Shown here: in pieces, positions 44,623-53,735 of the stretch
How positions within the stretch are numbered: position 1 is the stretch's first letter
Layout of the letters: each line of letters begins with the position of its first letter
NCBI GenBank assembly: GCA_964342355.1
Contig: CAYFFG010000012.1
Location: 1 to 64,000 of the forward strand
DNA: 64,000 nucleotides
Source: Hirschia sp964342355
Lineage (GTDB): Bacteria; Pseudomonadota; Alphaproteobacteria; Caulobacterales; Hyphomonadaceae
Direction: 5' to 3'
Notes under the pieces: generated by a model
The model's input: the letters and a program-made list of their open reading frames with translations, nothing else
Database searches by the model: none
Told to the model about the DNA's origin: nothing
Translations under genes and position numbers: made by a program

Positions 44623-45159
44623 ATGAGTTACAAAATTAGTTTCGCCGCACTGACATTTACGGTCGCTGCTTTTGCGTCCGGTTGTGCAACCCAACCTGAG
44701 CCGGCTCCTGCGCCGACTCCAACACCAACACCGGTTGTCACACCGACACCGACACCTACGCCAACACCGACACCAACTGGCCCAATCGCTGGTTCTCTGG
44801 AAGACTTCCAGACAAACGTCGCTGGCAAAGTGTTCTTCGATGTTGATCAGTACAACCTGGACGACGCTGACCGTGCTGCTCTTGCTGAGCAGGCTGCATG
44901 GTTGAACACATACCAGAACGTCACAATCCAGATTGCTGGTAACTGTGACGAGCGCGGCACACGTGAGTACAACATCGCGCTGGGCGAGCGTCGTGCGAAC
45001 GCTGCAAAAGAATACCTGATCAGCCTGGGTGTTGCAGGATCCCGTATTTCCACAGTGTCTTACGGTAAGGACCGCCCAACAGACCCACGCTCCACGCCAG
45101 AAGCATGGAACGTGAACCGTAACGCGACTACAAAAATTGTTGGCGGCGTCAGCAGCTAA
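44623..45159 (+). CDS. pal: Peptidoglycan-associated lipoprotein Pal
   Basis: An outer-membrane lipoprotein that binds peptidoglycan. The 178-residue protein has a lipoprotein signal (lipobox ending ASGC, Cys21), a PTPTP-rich linker (about residues 27-53) and the OmpA-like domain with VFFDVDQYNLDD, the diaminopimelate-binding GNCDERGTREYN and the RRANAAKEYL helix. The start is placed at MSYKIS because GGAAG precedes it; an upstream frame start at 44587 would extend the signal peptide implausibly. Confidence 0.96.
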   Translation: MSYKISFAALTFTVAAFASGCATQPEPAPAPTPTPTPVVTPTPTPTPTPTPTGPIAGSLEDFQTNVAGKVFFDVDQYNLDDADRAALAEQAAWLNTYQNVTIQIAGNCDERGTREYNIALGERRANAAKEYLISLGVAGSRISTVSYGKDRPTDPRSTPEAWNVNRNATTKIVGGVSS

Positions 45160-45224
45160 TTAATATCACTCGGCGTCACCGCGTCGCCATAATTTCGGCG
45201 CGGTGACGTTTTAGCTGTGTGAGT

Positions 45225-46082
45225 ATGATGAAGAAGCGCGCTATTTCAAACTTAGCCGCCGCAGCTCTTTCGACTGCGGCTTTTGTGTTGATTACAGGCC
45301 CAGCGACCGCGCAATCTGCGCCTGATCCGCTGGTCTCCCGCATGCAAACGCGGATTGATGCGATCGAGGAAAGCGTTCAACGCGCGACAGGTCGCGTAGA
45401 GCAATCCGGTTTTCAAGTCAGCCAATTGCGCAAGACCATCGACTTGCAAGCCAATGAAATCTCTCAGCTCAAACAGGCGCTCGCCGCGCAAAATGAGCGT
45501 ATCAAGAAATTAGAAGCCCTCGTCAACGCGCCAGCAAACGCTGCAGCGTCCGCGGCGTCCGGTCCGGCTGAGACAGTTGTGCCGCTGGTTGGACCAACTG
45601 ATCCCGCAACCAAGCAAGCGATCGCCGCTCAACGCGATCAGGCTGATGAGAGTATTGCGAACAAAGTCGCGCCGACACAATCCTTGTCTGATGACCCGGC
45701 CATGTTGTTCAAGCAGGCTAAGACTTTGTTGCTGGAGGGTGACTTCCCTGCTGCGGAGACAGCCTTCTCAACATTTGTCGACAATCACAGCGAAGCGCCA
45801 GAAGCTGGCGAAGCGCAATACTGGCTTGGTGAATCACGCCTTATTCAGGAAGCTTACCCAGAAGCTGCTGAGGCCTACATCACTTTGATCAGCCAATACC
45901 CAAACACAGCAAAAGCGCCCGACGGGCTGGTCAAGCTTGCACGTTCTTTGCGTATGATGGGCGAAGCCGAACAAGCGTGTGGCGCATTGAATGAAATTCC
46001 GGTTCGCTATCCCGACGCGAACGCCGTGACGCGCAGCCTGGCCGCATCAGAGCGCTCTCGCGCCAAGTGCGACACGAACTAG
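45225..46082 (+). CDS. cpoB: Cell division coordinator CpoB (YbgF)
   Basis: Periplasmic protein that links Tol-Pal to peptidoglycan synthesis at the septum. The roughly 285-residue protein has a signal peptide (to about residue 30, PATAQS), a trimeric coiled coil (about 40-95, QVSQLRKTIDLQANEISQLK), an Ala-rich linker and a TPR domain from about residue 165 (MLFKQAKTLLLEGDFPAAETAF). GTG at 45219, ATG at 45225 and 45228 are possible starts. It follows pal in the same direction. Confidence 0.92.
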   Translation: MMKKRAISNLAAAALSTAAFVLITGPATAQSAPDPLVSRMQTRIDAIEESVQRATGRVEQSGFQVSQLRKTIDLQANEISQLKQALAAQNERIKKLEALVNAPANAAASAASGPAETVVPLVGPTDPATKQAIAAQRDQADESIANKVAPTQSLSDDPAMLFKQAKTLLLEGDFPAAETAFSTFVDNHSEAPEAGEAQYWLGESRLIQEAYPEAAEAYITLISQYPNTAKAPDGLVKLARSLRMMGEAEQACGALNEIPVRYPDANAVTRSLAASERSRAKCDTN

Positions 46083-46086
46083 CGCC

Positions 46087-46623
46087 ATGAGCGGGCGCGC
46101 GATATCCGTTTGGGTTTTCAGCGTCGCTACCGCAGCGTTGTTGCTAAAGCCTTTGGCGCTCAGCGCCGCTGCGCAATCAGCTCCTGCATCCGCTGAACGT
46201 GTGCGCGGCGGTATTTTGGACGCATCTGACGCAAATCGCCTTTCACGCTTCATGACGTCGCTGGGATATCGCGCGGACCTATCGACCGACGCCAGTGGCG
46301 ATCCGGCAATTGAGGGCCGCATTTCATCTACGGATTACGCTATCCAGTTTTATGAATGCGAGAATGGCGAGTTCTGTAATTCCGTCCAGTTTATTGCTGA
46401 TACGCCACTTCCAATCGGCAAATCGGTTGAAGATGTGAATGCGTTCAACATGCGCTGGCGCTATGTGCGCGCCTCAATTAGCGAAAATATTGTCCGCCTC
46501 CAAATGGATGTAAATTTGGATGGCGGCGTCACTGCTGGTAATATCGAAGACACACTGGATATCTGGCGGCGTCTCGTTGAAACCTTCGAAAAAGAATTCT
46601 CTTCCAAAAGCCCAGGCCAATAA
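46087..46623 (+). CDS. Exported YbjN-domain protein
   Basis: A 178-residue protein with a signal peptide (to about residue 30, SAAAQS) followed by a YbjN domain (LSRFMTSLGYRADLSTD, YAIQFYECENGEFCNSVQF, MDVNLDGGVTAGNIEDTL). Cysteines at GE(F)C and YEC could pair after export. YbjN proteins are of unknown function and may be chaperone-like. It starts four bases after cpoB and precedes tilS, so it belongs to this operon. Confidence 0.8.
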   Translation: MSGRAISVWVFSVATAALLLKPLALSAAAQSAPASAERVRGGILDASDANRLSRFMTSLGYRADLSTDASGDPAIEGRISSTDYAIQFYECENGEFCNSVQFIADTPLPIGKSVEDVNAFNMRWRYVRASISENIVRLQMDVNLDGGVTAGNIEDTLDIWRRLVETFEKEFSSKSPGQ

Positions 46624-46636
46624 GATTTTGTCTTTT

Positions 46637-48010
46637 GTGGCTAAGACGCATGCTGAATGCGGTTTCTATTCCCAGTTTGAAGCCGCCATGAATGTTTTGC
46701 ATGACGCGATTGGGCGCCCATCCGACTATGGAATTGCAGTCTCGGGCGGTTCAGACAGTCTATCAATGCTTTACCTTGCATCCGCCTGGGCAAAAGACGC
46801 TAACGTCCGGTTTCACGCCGTGACTGTTGATCACGGCCTGCGAGAAGAAGCGGCTGCGGAGGCTGAATGGGTTAGTCAGACCGCCAACGCGCTCGGCGTT
46901 CCTCACGACACTCTGACCTGGCGCCCCTCTGTGGCCGCCAGTCAGGCTGATGCGCGGACGGCCCGCCACTCTCTGATCGCAGCGTGGAGCAAGAATAAAT
47001 CCATATCCAATATTCTACTCGGTCATACGCTGAATGACCGGATTGAAACCATGATGATGCGCGCGCGTCAGGGGTCAGGCTGGTATGGCATGGCGGCACT
47101 GCCTGCTGCTTCAGCCTCCCCCATTTGGCCTGACGGACGACATTTGACACATCTTCGGCCACTCACCCTGTTCACGCGATCACAATTGCGCACCTGGCTA
47201 AGCAGTCACGATCTTTCCTGGATAGACGATCCTTCTAACGATAATGACAAATATGAGCGTGTGCGCACGCGCAGCGTTCTGGAAGGCGTATCCGATATTG
47301 CTTTGCGATCGGCGCAGACAAGCCTTGATCGCCTCTCTGATCTGCGTACGGCCATAAACGACAGTATTATCGCGTTTTGCGACGCCGATGTGGATTGGCG
47401 CCAGGATGGCTCAGCTCAAGCAAATATTGCGGCGCTACAAGAATATGTCCCCGCAATTCGCACGCGTACGCTTTTACACATCGCAAGCTGTGTCACAGGG
47501 CGTGACTGCTCATCTGCATTAGCGCAATTTGAAAAACTCAGTGAGCGGTTGAATGAAGGTCCGCTCGATAAAACGCTCATCTGCAGTGAGGCAGCCTTCA
47601 GCAGCGATGACAATCAAATATTCATCGCCATGCGACCCCGAAAATCAGGCAAGTCAACCGGTGCGCCGTCGCCGAGCGCTAGCTCTGTTGTCATTGATCA
47701 AATTTTCGACAATCGCTTCAAAATCCAGCGCTCCATGGCCGACGCGCAACTGATGACATGGGATGAGGCGCAGGCAACAGGCCGACAATTATCCCATCTA
47801 AGCCGTGTTGCGCCTGTCATAGCCCGCCGGTCGGCGCCGGTGTTTTTACCTGATGATCCGACGCAAAATGCGAGCTGGGCATGGCCCGAAGCGAAACACT
47901 CAATGGAAGACGCAACCGTCCTTGCACTGCATAAAACCCGCAGTGACGCATTAAAAAATACACTGTTTTGGGGCCAACTCCTTCAAACTGACCCGAATAA
48001 GTGCCATTAA
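46637..48010 (+). CDS. tilS: tRNA(Ile)-lysidine synthetase TilS
   Basis: Adds lysine to C34 of tRNA-Ile (CAU) so that it reads AUA. The PP-loop motif GIAVSGGSDSLSMLYLA is near residue 32, followed by HAVTVDHGLREEA and GHTLNDRIETMMMRA, and a C-terminal domain. I place the start at the GTG 46637 (about 457 residues); the ATG at 46688 is possible, and the long open frame from 46520 overlaps the YbjN gene and is unlikely to be real there. It lies between the cpoB operon and ftsH, the standard order. Confidence 0.9.
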   Translation: MAKTHAECGFYSQFEAAMNVLHDAIGRPSDYGIAVSGGSDSLSMLYLASAWAKDANVRFHAVTVDHGLREEAAAEAEWVSQTANALGVPHDTLTWRPSVAASQADARTARHSLIAAWSKNKSISNILLGHTLNDRIETMMMRARQGSGWYGMAALPAASASPIWPDGRHLTHLRPLTLFTRSQLRTWLSSHDLSWIDDPSNDNDKYERVRTRSVLEGVSDIALRSAQTSLDRLSDLRTAINDSIIAFCDADVDWRQDGSAQANIAALQEYVPAIRTRTLLHIASCVTGRDCSSALAQFEKLSERLNEGPLDKTLICSEAAFSSDDNQIFIAMRPRKSGKSTGAPSPSASSVVIDQIFDNRFKIQRSMADAQLMTWDEAQATGRQLSHLSRVAPVIARRSAPVFLPDDPTQNASWAWPEAKHSMEDATVLALHKTRSDALKNTLFWGQLLQTDPNKCH

Positions 48011-48116
48011 ATAACATTCATTTCATAACGGCGTGCGGTTTGCATCTCGTTTTTGGAATCATTCTTACCTATGTTGTTAGTCAACATTCAATCTGAACCG
48101 CTGAAAGGCTTGTCGC

Positions 48117-50030
48117 ATGAATATGCGCAATCTGGCGCTGCTAGGCGTCGTATTGATTCTTCTTATTGCTCTGATTTCCATCATGCAGGGCGAACGTTCC
48201 GGTGCGGGCGTTCAGGAAATTTCCTACACCGAATTCCTGAAACAGGCTGAATCCGGCGAAATTCGCACAGCGGAATTTAAGTCCGACAAGATCAGCGGGA
48301 AAACACAAGACGGCAACACATACGTTACCTTTGTTCCCGGTCTGGAAATGAACATTGGTGAAAAACTGGCTAGCCAATACGGCGTCGACGTGTCCGCTGA
48401 ACAAGTCAGCCGCGGCGGCGGCCTTATGGGCGCGTTGCTCGGATACTTGCCGCTAATCGTTATTATCGCGCTGTGGTTCCTGGTCTGGCGTCAGATGCAG
48501 GGCGGCGGCGGTCGCGCCATGTCATTTGGCAAATCCAAAGCGCGCTTGCTGACTGAGCGTCAGGGCCGTGTGACATTTGATGATGTTGCGGGCGTGGACG
48601 AAGCCAAAGAAGAACTTCAGGAAATTGTTGAATTCCTGAAAGACCCGGCAAAATTCCAGCGCCTCGGCGGTAAAATTCCAAAGGGCGCACTGCTTGTTGG
48701 CCCTCCAGGTACTGGTAAAACACTGATTGCGCGCGCCGTTGCTGGCGAAGCAAATGTGCCATTCTTCACCATTTCCGGTTCTGATTTCGTGGAAATGTTC
48801 GTCGGTGTGGGTGCGTCCCGCGTGCGCGACATGTTCGAGCAAGCTAAAAAGAATGCGCCGTGTATCATCTTTATTGACGAGATCGACGCAGTGGGTCGCT
48901 CACGTGGCGCAGGTCTTGGCGGCGGTAACGACGAACGCGAACAGACTTTGAACCAGCTTCTTGTGGAGATGGACGGGTTTGAAGCGAATGAAGGCATCAT
49001 CCTGATCGCAGCCACCAACCGTCCGGACGTTCTGGACCCTGCGCTCTTGCGTCCCGGCCGTTTCGACCGTCAGGTCATGGTGGGCAACCCGGACATTATT
49101 GGCCGTGAAAAAATCCTCAAAGTGCACATGCGCAACGTGCCGGTCGCAAAAGACGTTGACCCGAAGGTGGTTGCGCGCGGCACGCCGGGCTTTTCAGGCG
49201 CTGACCTTGCCAACCTGGTCAACGAAGCCGCTCTGTTGGCTGCGCGTCGTGGCAAGCGTGTGGTGGCGATGCGAGAGTTTGAAGACGCCAAAGACAAGGT
49301 CATGATGGGACCAGAGCGTCGCTCTATGGTTATGTCCGAAAAGGAAAAAACACTGACAGCTTATCACGAGAGCGGACATGCTATCGTGGCGCTGAACGTG
49401 CCTGCGGCAGACCCTGTGCACAAAGCAACCATTATCCCACGCGGCCGTGCGCTTGGTATGGTCATGCAGTTGCCTGAAGACGACAAACTGTCCATGTCCA
49501 AGATCGAAATGATCTCACGCCTGGCGATCATGATGGGTGGTCGGGTCGCTGAAGAACTCAAGTTCGGCGAAGATCACGTGACAGCGGGCGCTGCGTCCGA
49601 CATTCAGCAAGCCACACGTCTAGCGCGCGCGATGGTGACTCGCTGGGGGCTATCTGACGCAATCGGTCCAGTGGACTATGCAGAAGACCAGGGTGAAGTC
49701 TTCCTTGGTCAGCAATTGGTCCGCTCTTCTCACGTCTCTGAAGAGACGTCCAAAAAGATCGAGGAAGAGGTGCGTAAGCTTGTTCAGGGCGGCATGGATT
49801 CAGCTCGCAAAATCCTGACTGAAAAACGCGAGGACTGGGTCGCTCTTTCTGAAGGCCTTTTAGAGTACGAAACGTTGTCAGGTCAGGAAATCAAGGACCT
49901 GCTAAACGGCAAGCCTCCTGAACGCCCAGATGATTTTGACCCGGGCCCGACATCAGCTGTGCCGGTTATTAAATCCAAGAAGAAACCTGGCGGCGAATTT
50001 GGTGGTGACCCAGAACCTTCTGAGGTTTAA
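48117..50030 (+). CDS. ftsH: ATP-dependent zinc metalloprotease FtsH
   Basis: Inner-membrane AAA+ protease that degrades damaged membrane proteins and regulators such as RpoH. The 637-residue protein has membrane helices at about 4-22 and 103-123 with a periplasmic domain between, Walker A GPPGTGKT (about 198-205), Walker B IIFIDEIDAVG, the SRH region NRPDVLDPALLRPGRFDR, and the zinc motif HESGH followed by a distal Asp/Glu. The last 40 residues are Pro/Lys rich. It follows tilS, as is usual, and rpoH, its likely substrate, is also in the window. Confidence 0.97.
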   Translation: MNMRNLALLGVVLILLIALISIMQGERSGAGVQEISYTEFLKQAESGEIRTAEFKSDKISGKTQDGNTYVTFVPGLEMNIGEKLASQYGVDVSAEQVSRGGGLMGALLGYLPLIVIIALWFLVWRQMQGGGGRAMSFGKSKARLLTERQGRVTFDDVAGVDEAKEELQEIVEFLKDPAKFQRLGGKIPKGALLVGPPGTGKTLIARAVAGEANVPFFTISGSDFVEMFVGVGASRVRDMFEQAKKNAPCIIFIDEIDAVGRSRGAGLGGGNDEREQTLNQLLVEMDGFEANEGIILIAATNRPDVLDPALLRPGRFDRQVMVGNPDIIGREKILKVHMRNVPVAKDVDPKVVARGTPGFSGADLANLVNEAALLAARRGKRVVAMREFEDAKDKVMMGPERRSMVMSEKEKTLTAYHESGHAIVALNVPAADPVHKATIIPRGRALGMVMQLPEDDKLSMSKIEMISRLAIMMGGRVAEELKFGEDHVTAGAASDIQQATRLARAMVTRWGLSDAIGPVDYAEDQGEVFLGQQLVRSSHVSEETSKKIEEEVRKLVQGGMDSARKILTEKREDWVALSEGLLEYETLSGQEIKDLLNGKPPERPDDFDPGPTSAVPVIKSKKKPGGEFGGDPEPSEV

Positions 50031-50054
50031 ACCGCGCTCCTAGCTAGAATGAAA

Positions 50055-50087
50055 TAGCGCGCTGGCATTCCGCTGGCGCGCTTTTTT
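50055..50087 (+). terminator. Terminator of ftsH
   Basis: AGCGCGC (50055-50061) pairs with GCGCGCT (50075-50081), with inner complementarity, followed by TTTTTTG. Confidence 0.8.
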
Positions 50088-50178
50088 GTGAGATAACATT
50101 CGCACGCCTCCCCATCGACAAAGCCGCCAAACATCGCCAATACCCTCCTCTCTCGCAGTCTTGTTAGGAGAATATGTG

Positions 50179-50991
50179 ATGAGCCTACCTGCTCAGATCA
50201 TGGGGATCGTCAATGTCACGCCAGATTCTTTTTCTGATGGCGGACGCTATGATTCAGCAGATCTGGCGATTGAACACGGCCTGAAACTCGTTTCAGACGG
50301 CGCAGACTGGCTCGACATTGGCGGAGAATCGACACGGCCCGGCGCTATTCCCGTAAGTGCTGACGAAGAAATCGCGCGGGTGTTGCCTGTCATTAAAGGT
50401 CTGCGCGCGAATACCGACGTCTTGATCTCCATTGACACAATGAAACCGGAAGTCGCCATCGCAGCCATTCAGGCTGGCGCAGATATGTGGAACGATGTCA
50501 CTGGCGGCACGTTTGCAGAAGACTCCTTTGAAGTCGCTGGACAGTTAGGCTGTAAACTGTGCTTGATGCATATGCAGGGCAAACCACGCACCATGCAGCA
50601 GGCGCCCGTTTATAATGATGTTGTTTTAGAGGTTAAAACCGAGCTTGGCAGGCGCGCTCAACTCGCCATCGAGGAAGGTGTGAAACCATCTAACATCTGG
50701 ATCGACCCAGGCATTGGATTTGGCAAACGCCTGGAGCACAATCTGGCGCTCATACGTGACCTCAACCAGTTCAGTCTAGGACAGGATTTCCCAATCCTGT
50801 TTGGCGCGTCACGCAAGAGCTTTATCCGGGAAATCGACCCGCGCGCGGAATTAGCGACAGACCGGCTGGGCGGATCTATCGCCGCCGCAGTCGCCGCCGC
50901 CCAGCACGGCGCCAAAATTCTTCGGGTACACGATGTGCGTGAAACCCGCCAGGCGCTCTTGGTGGACACGGCAATCAACGCGCCTGAATAG
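50179..50991 (+). CDS. folP: Dihydropteroate synthase
   Basis: Joins dihydropterin pyrophosphate and p-aminobenzoate in folate synthesis; the sulfonamide target. The 270-residue barrel has MGIVNVTPDSFSDGG at the start, GGESTRPGA, the WNDVTGG segment, IDPGIGFGKRLEHN and a final DVRETRQAL. TAGGAG precedes the ATG by eight bases. It is 3 bp from the convergent nitroreductase gene. glmM does not follow. Confidence 0.96.
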   Translation: MSLPAQIMGIVNVTPDSFSDGGRYDSADLAIEHGLKLVSDGADWLDIGGESTRPGAIPVSADEEIARVLPVIKGLRANTDVLISIDTMKPEVAIAAIQAGADMWNDVTGGTFAEDSFEVAGQLGCKLCLMHMQGKPRTMQQAPVYNDVVLEVKTELGRRAQLAIEEGVKPSNIWIDPGIGFGKRLEHNLALIRDLNQFSLGQDFPILFGASRKSFIREIDPRAELATDRLGGSIAAAVAAAQHGAKILRVHDVRETRQALLVDTAINAPE

Positions 50992-50993
50992 CG

Positions 50994-51671
50994 TTAGTCA
51001 TCAAACCCAACAAAAACGGTTGCCTCCTCCACGGACTTGCGTTTGGACACAACCGCATTTGCAGGAAAACTATCGTCCGGATATCCCATTGCAGCACACA
51101 TCATAATGACCTGATCATCAGGGATTCCAGCGTATTCGCGTACGACAGGCGATTGCATGATGCCCTGAGAGTTGATCACACAGCCCAGACCACGCGACCA
51201 GGCGGCGTTGACGATCCCATTCATCACCGCGCCGCAATCAAATGTTGTGATGTCATTGCCCTCAACGGCTTTATCGAACGTCACCACAACAGAGACAGGC
51301 GCGTCGAACTGGCGGAACCCACGCAACACCCAGTCCATGCGCTTTTCCTTGTCATGACGCTCAATGCCCATGGCTTCAAACAATTGCACAGCAATTTCAA
51401 TCTGACGCTCACGGTGAACACCCTGATATTTGTCCCCGCCCCTGAACTCTCTTGAATCCGGAACGCCCGCCACATTGCGTTCGACATTGCCTTTGCGAAT
51501 TTTATCCAGCGTCTCACCTGTGAGCACATAAAAATGCCAAGGCTGCGTATTCATGGACGATGGTGCGCGAATCGCCAATTCAAGTATCTCTTGGATCACC
51601 GCTTTGGGCACTGGCTTATCAAGATAACCGCGGATGCTGCGACGGGACTTGATGACCTCATCGTATTCCAT
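50994..51671 (-). CDS. Nitroreductase family protein
   Basis: A 225-residue FMN-dependent oxidoreductase of the NfnB/NfsB-like superfamily. RRSIRGYLDKPV binds the FMN phosphate, RAPSSMNTQPWHFYVL continues the flavin site, and the C-terminal SQGIMQSPVVREY and MGYPDDSFPANAV are typical. The physiological substrate is unknown. It is convergent with folP and divergent from the TIR gene. Confidence 0.9.
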   Translation of the reverse strand: MEYDEVIKSRRSIRGYLDKPVPKAVIQEILELAIRAPSSMNTQPWHFYVLTGETLDKIRKGNVERNVAGVPDSREFRGGDKYQGVHRERQIEIAVQLFEAMGIERHDKEKRMDWVLRGFRQFDAPVSVVVTFDKAVEGNDITTFDCGAVMNGIVNAAWSRGLGCVINSQGIMQSPVVREYAGIPDDQVIMMCAAMGYPDDSFPANAVVSKRKSVEEATVFVGFDD

Positions 51672-51819
51672 ACCGTTTCTCCCCTTATGTGTTTTTCTGT
51701 TTATTTATGTAAATTGCGCCCAGCTAAGACCAAACTGTCAAGGATAACATCTTCCCCTATTAGCAAGTGTTTGGCATTGTCCCCGCGACTTGGGGGCTAG
51801 TCGGTTTAAGGGATACGAC

Positions 51820-52875
51820 GTGGCGGATATTTTTATTTCGTACAAAAAAGAAGATGCAGGCCGCGTCGTCCGCATCGTCGAAGGCTTGCGCACGGAAGGT
51901 TTCACTGTCTGGTGGGACCATGGCATCGCGCCCGGTTCCCAATGGGATCAGACGATCCAAAGGGAGCTGAATGAAGCCAAGCTGGTCATCGCAGTGTGGT
52001 CTGAGCTGTCGGTCAACGCTCCCTGGGTGAAGGAAGAAGCCAGCGTCGGGAAATCCAAAGGCGTTTTATTGCCCGTCCGTATTGATGACATTGAACCGCC
52101 ACTCGGTTTTGGCCTCATCCAGACGGCCAATCTTTTTGACTGGGACGGTGATGTTGATGATCCTCATTGGGATCACTTTATAGCAGCCGTTCGCGCCATC
52201 ATGTCTGGCAAACCAGTTGAAGGACTAGAAAAGCCAGTTCGTAAAAAGAACTCCATTTCTAAAGTGCTTCCAGTTCTGTTTGGCATGCTGCTGATCGCCG
52301 GCGCAGGCTGGTTCGTTTCCACACAAACCAATTTGATATCCAGACTGGATGATCAACCCGGCATAGCATCCTCTAGCAATACCGCAGTCACACCGGCGAC
52401 AGCCAATCAACCTTCGGATGCTGAACGAGCCATGTTTGAAAAGGCGCAGTCTTCAGCACTAAAGGCTGATTATCTCGACTATTTGCGTGCTTACAATCAG
52501 GGCTATTACGCAGACAAAATTCGCAATGAAGTCCTGCCATTCTGTTCATTTCAACAAAAGGACAAATGGGTGCCGCAATCGGTGCAGCAGACTTTGCGCG
52601 GCGTTTCCAGCGGCACGGAAGTCGGCAATGAAGATAAAGTTTTCGAGACGGAGGTGGCGGCCTGTGAAGCAGCAAAAGCGGATGTTTCGAAACGCGCGGA
52701 GCAAACCTGCCGCCTGATCGTCAACAATTCCAGCGGCCGCAATCCAAATATGCAATTGGAATGGAACCCGTGTGATTGTAAATTTGTTGTCGACTCATGG
52801 ATCTGCAGCGTCGATCCGGTCTATTCCTGTGCTTGGGAATTGAAGAGTTTTGAGAACATCGAGATCTGTACTTGA
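51820..52875 (+). CDS. Membrane-anchored TIR-domain protein with Cys-rich exported domain
   Basis: A 351-residue protein with a TIR domain at residues 1-130 (ADIFISYKKEDAG; WWDHGIAPGSQW; SELSVNAPWVKEEASV with candidate catalytic Glu72/73), a basic RKK before one membrane helix (about 148-166), a Ser/Thr-rich linker, one degenerate helical repeat (AMFEKAQSSALKADYLDYLRAYNQGYYADKI) and a C-terminal domain with eight cysteines (242, 282, 297, 318, 320, 329, 337, 350). Topology should be TIR in the cytoplasm and the Cys-rich part in the periplasm. I place the start at GTG 51820 after AAGGGA; TTG 51790 is an alternative. Its stop overlaps the thiD start (TTGA). TIR proteins often act by NAD cleavage in defence; here this is inference. 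Confidence 0.82.
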   Translation: MADIFISYKKEDAGRVVRIVEGLRTEGFTVWWDHGIAPGSQWDQTIQRELNEAKLVIAVWSELSVNAPWVKEEASVGKSKGVLLPVRIDDIEPPLGFGLIQTANLFDWDGDVDDPHWDHFIAAVRAIMSGKPVEGLEKPVRKKNSISKVLPVLFGMLLIAGAGWFVSTQTNLISRLDDQPGIASSSNTAVTPATANQPSDAERAMFEKAQSSALKADYLDYLRAYNQGYYADKIRNEVLPFCSFQQKDKWVPQSVQQTLRGVSSGTEVGNEDKVFETEVAACEAAKADVSKRAEQTCRLIVNNSSGRNPNMQLEWNPCDCKFVVDSWICSVDPVYSCAWELKSFENIEICT

Positions 52876-53735
52876 GCAAACCTGACAAAGACAAAAAACA
52901 CCTAGGCCGGGTCCTTATTGTCGCTGGATCAGATTCTGGCGGCGGAGCCGGCGTTCAGGCCGACATCAAAACTGTCACCATGCTTGGCGGATATGCCGCC
53001 ACAGCCATTACAGCGCTGACAGTTCAAAACACACAGGGCGTTTCCGGCGTCATACCCGCACCACCACAGGGAGTCGCTGCCCAAATGCGCGCGGTTTTAT
53101 CTGACATTGGCGCGGACACAATCAAAACCGGCATGCTTGGCGACAAAGTGCTGATCGAAACGGTTGCAAAAACCATTCATGACACTGCCCCTAACACGCC
53201 CCGTATAATCGACCCCGTCATGGTTGCCACATCGGGTGACATGCTTATTCCACGCGCCGCCGCAGATAGCATTTTGTCCCTTCTTGTGCCCGGATCAATC
53301 GTGACACCGAACGCTCATGAAGCTGAAGTCCTGACAGGCAAAGACGTCCAGTCACTGGACGGTCAACGCCGAGCTGCTGAGAAACTGCTGGAAAAAGGCG
53401 CCGCCGCAGCCATCATAAAAGGCGGCCATGTTGAAGGTGATGCGATCGTTGATCTTGTCGCCACGCCAGCAAAAGAGATGTTCTTTGAACAGGAGCGCAT
53501 CCAGTCGACATCCACCCACGGGACTGGCTGCACCTTAGCCTCCGCCCTCGCCTGTTCGCTAGCCCAAGGCCTGGATCTGGAAAAAGCTTTCAAACGGGCG
53601 CAAGCGTATGTGGCGAAAGCGATCCGTCATGCGCCCGGATTTGGGAACGGGAACGGTCCGCTTGATCATGCCTGGCCGGTCCGGTTTCCAGACAAAGCCG
53701 CGCGCCTGTTAGCGCCTCTTGCTAAGGACGAATAA
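52872..53735 (+). CDS. thiD: Hydroxymethylpyrimidine/phosphomethylpyrimidine kinase ThiD
   Basis: Phosphorylates HMP and HMP-P in thiamine synthesis. The 287-residue ribokinase-like protein has GSDSGGGAGVQADIKT, ALTVQNTQGV, DPVMVATSGDMLI, and the anion-hole/catalytic motif STHGTGCTLASALA. It starts with TTG, whose last two bases overlap the TGA of the TIR gene, so its translation is probably coupled to that gene. No thiamine riboswitch was seen upstream. It overlaps the convergent transporter gene by 14 bp. Confidence 0.94.
   Translation: MSKPDKDKKHLGRVLIVAGSDSGGGAGVQADIKTVTMLGGYAATAITALTVQNTQGVSGVIPAPPQGVAAQMRAVLSDIGADTIKTGMLGDKVLIETVAKTIHDTAPNTPRIIDPVMVATSGDMLIPRAAADSILSLLVPGSIVTPNAHEAEVLTGKDVQSLDGQRRAAEKLLEKGAAAAIIKGGHVEGDAIVDLVATPAKEMFFEQERIQSTSTHGTGCTLASALACSLAQGLDLEKAFKRAQAYVAKAIRHAPGFGNGNGPLDHAWPVRFPDKAARLLAPLAKDE

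Noticed and set aside
46520..46636. Upstream extension of tilS
   Set aside because: This part overlaps the YbjN-domain gene in another frame and its translation is unlike any TilS N-terminus.
52872..53735. Thiamine (TPP) riboswitch before thiD
   Set aside because: The start lies within the TIR gene; no CUGAGA-type or other conserved TPP element was found upstream.
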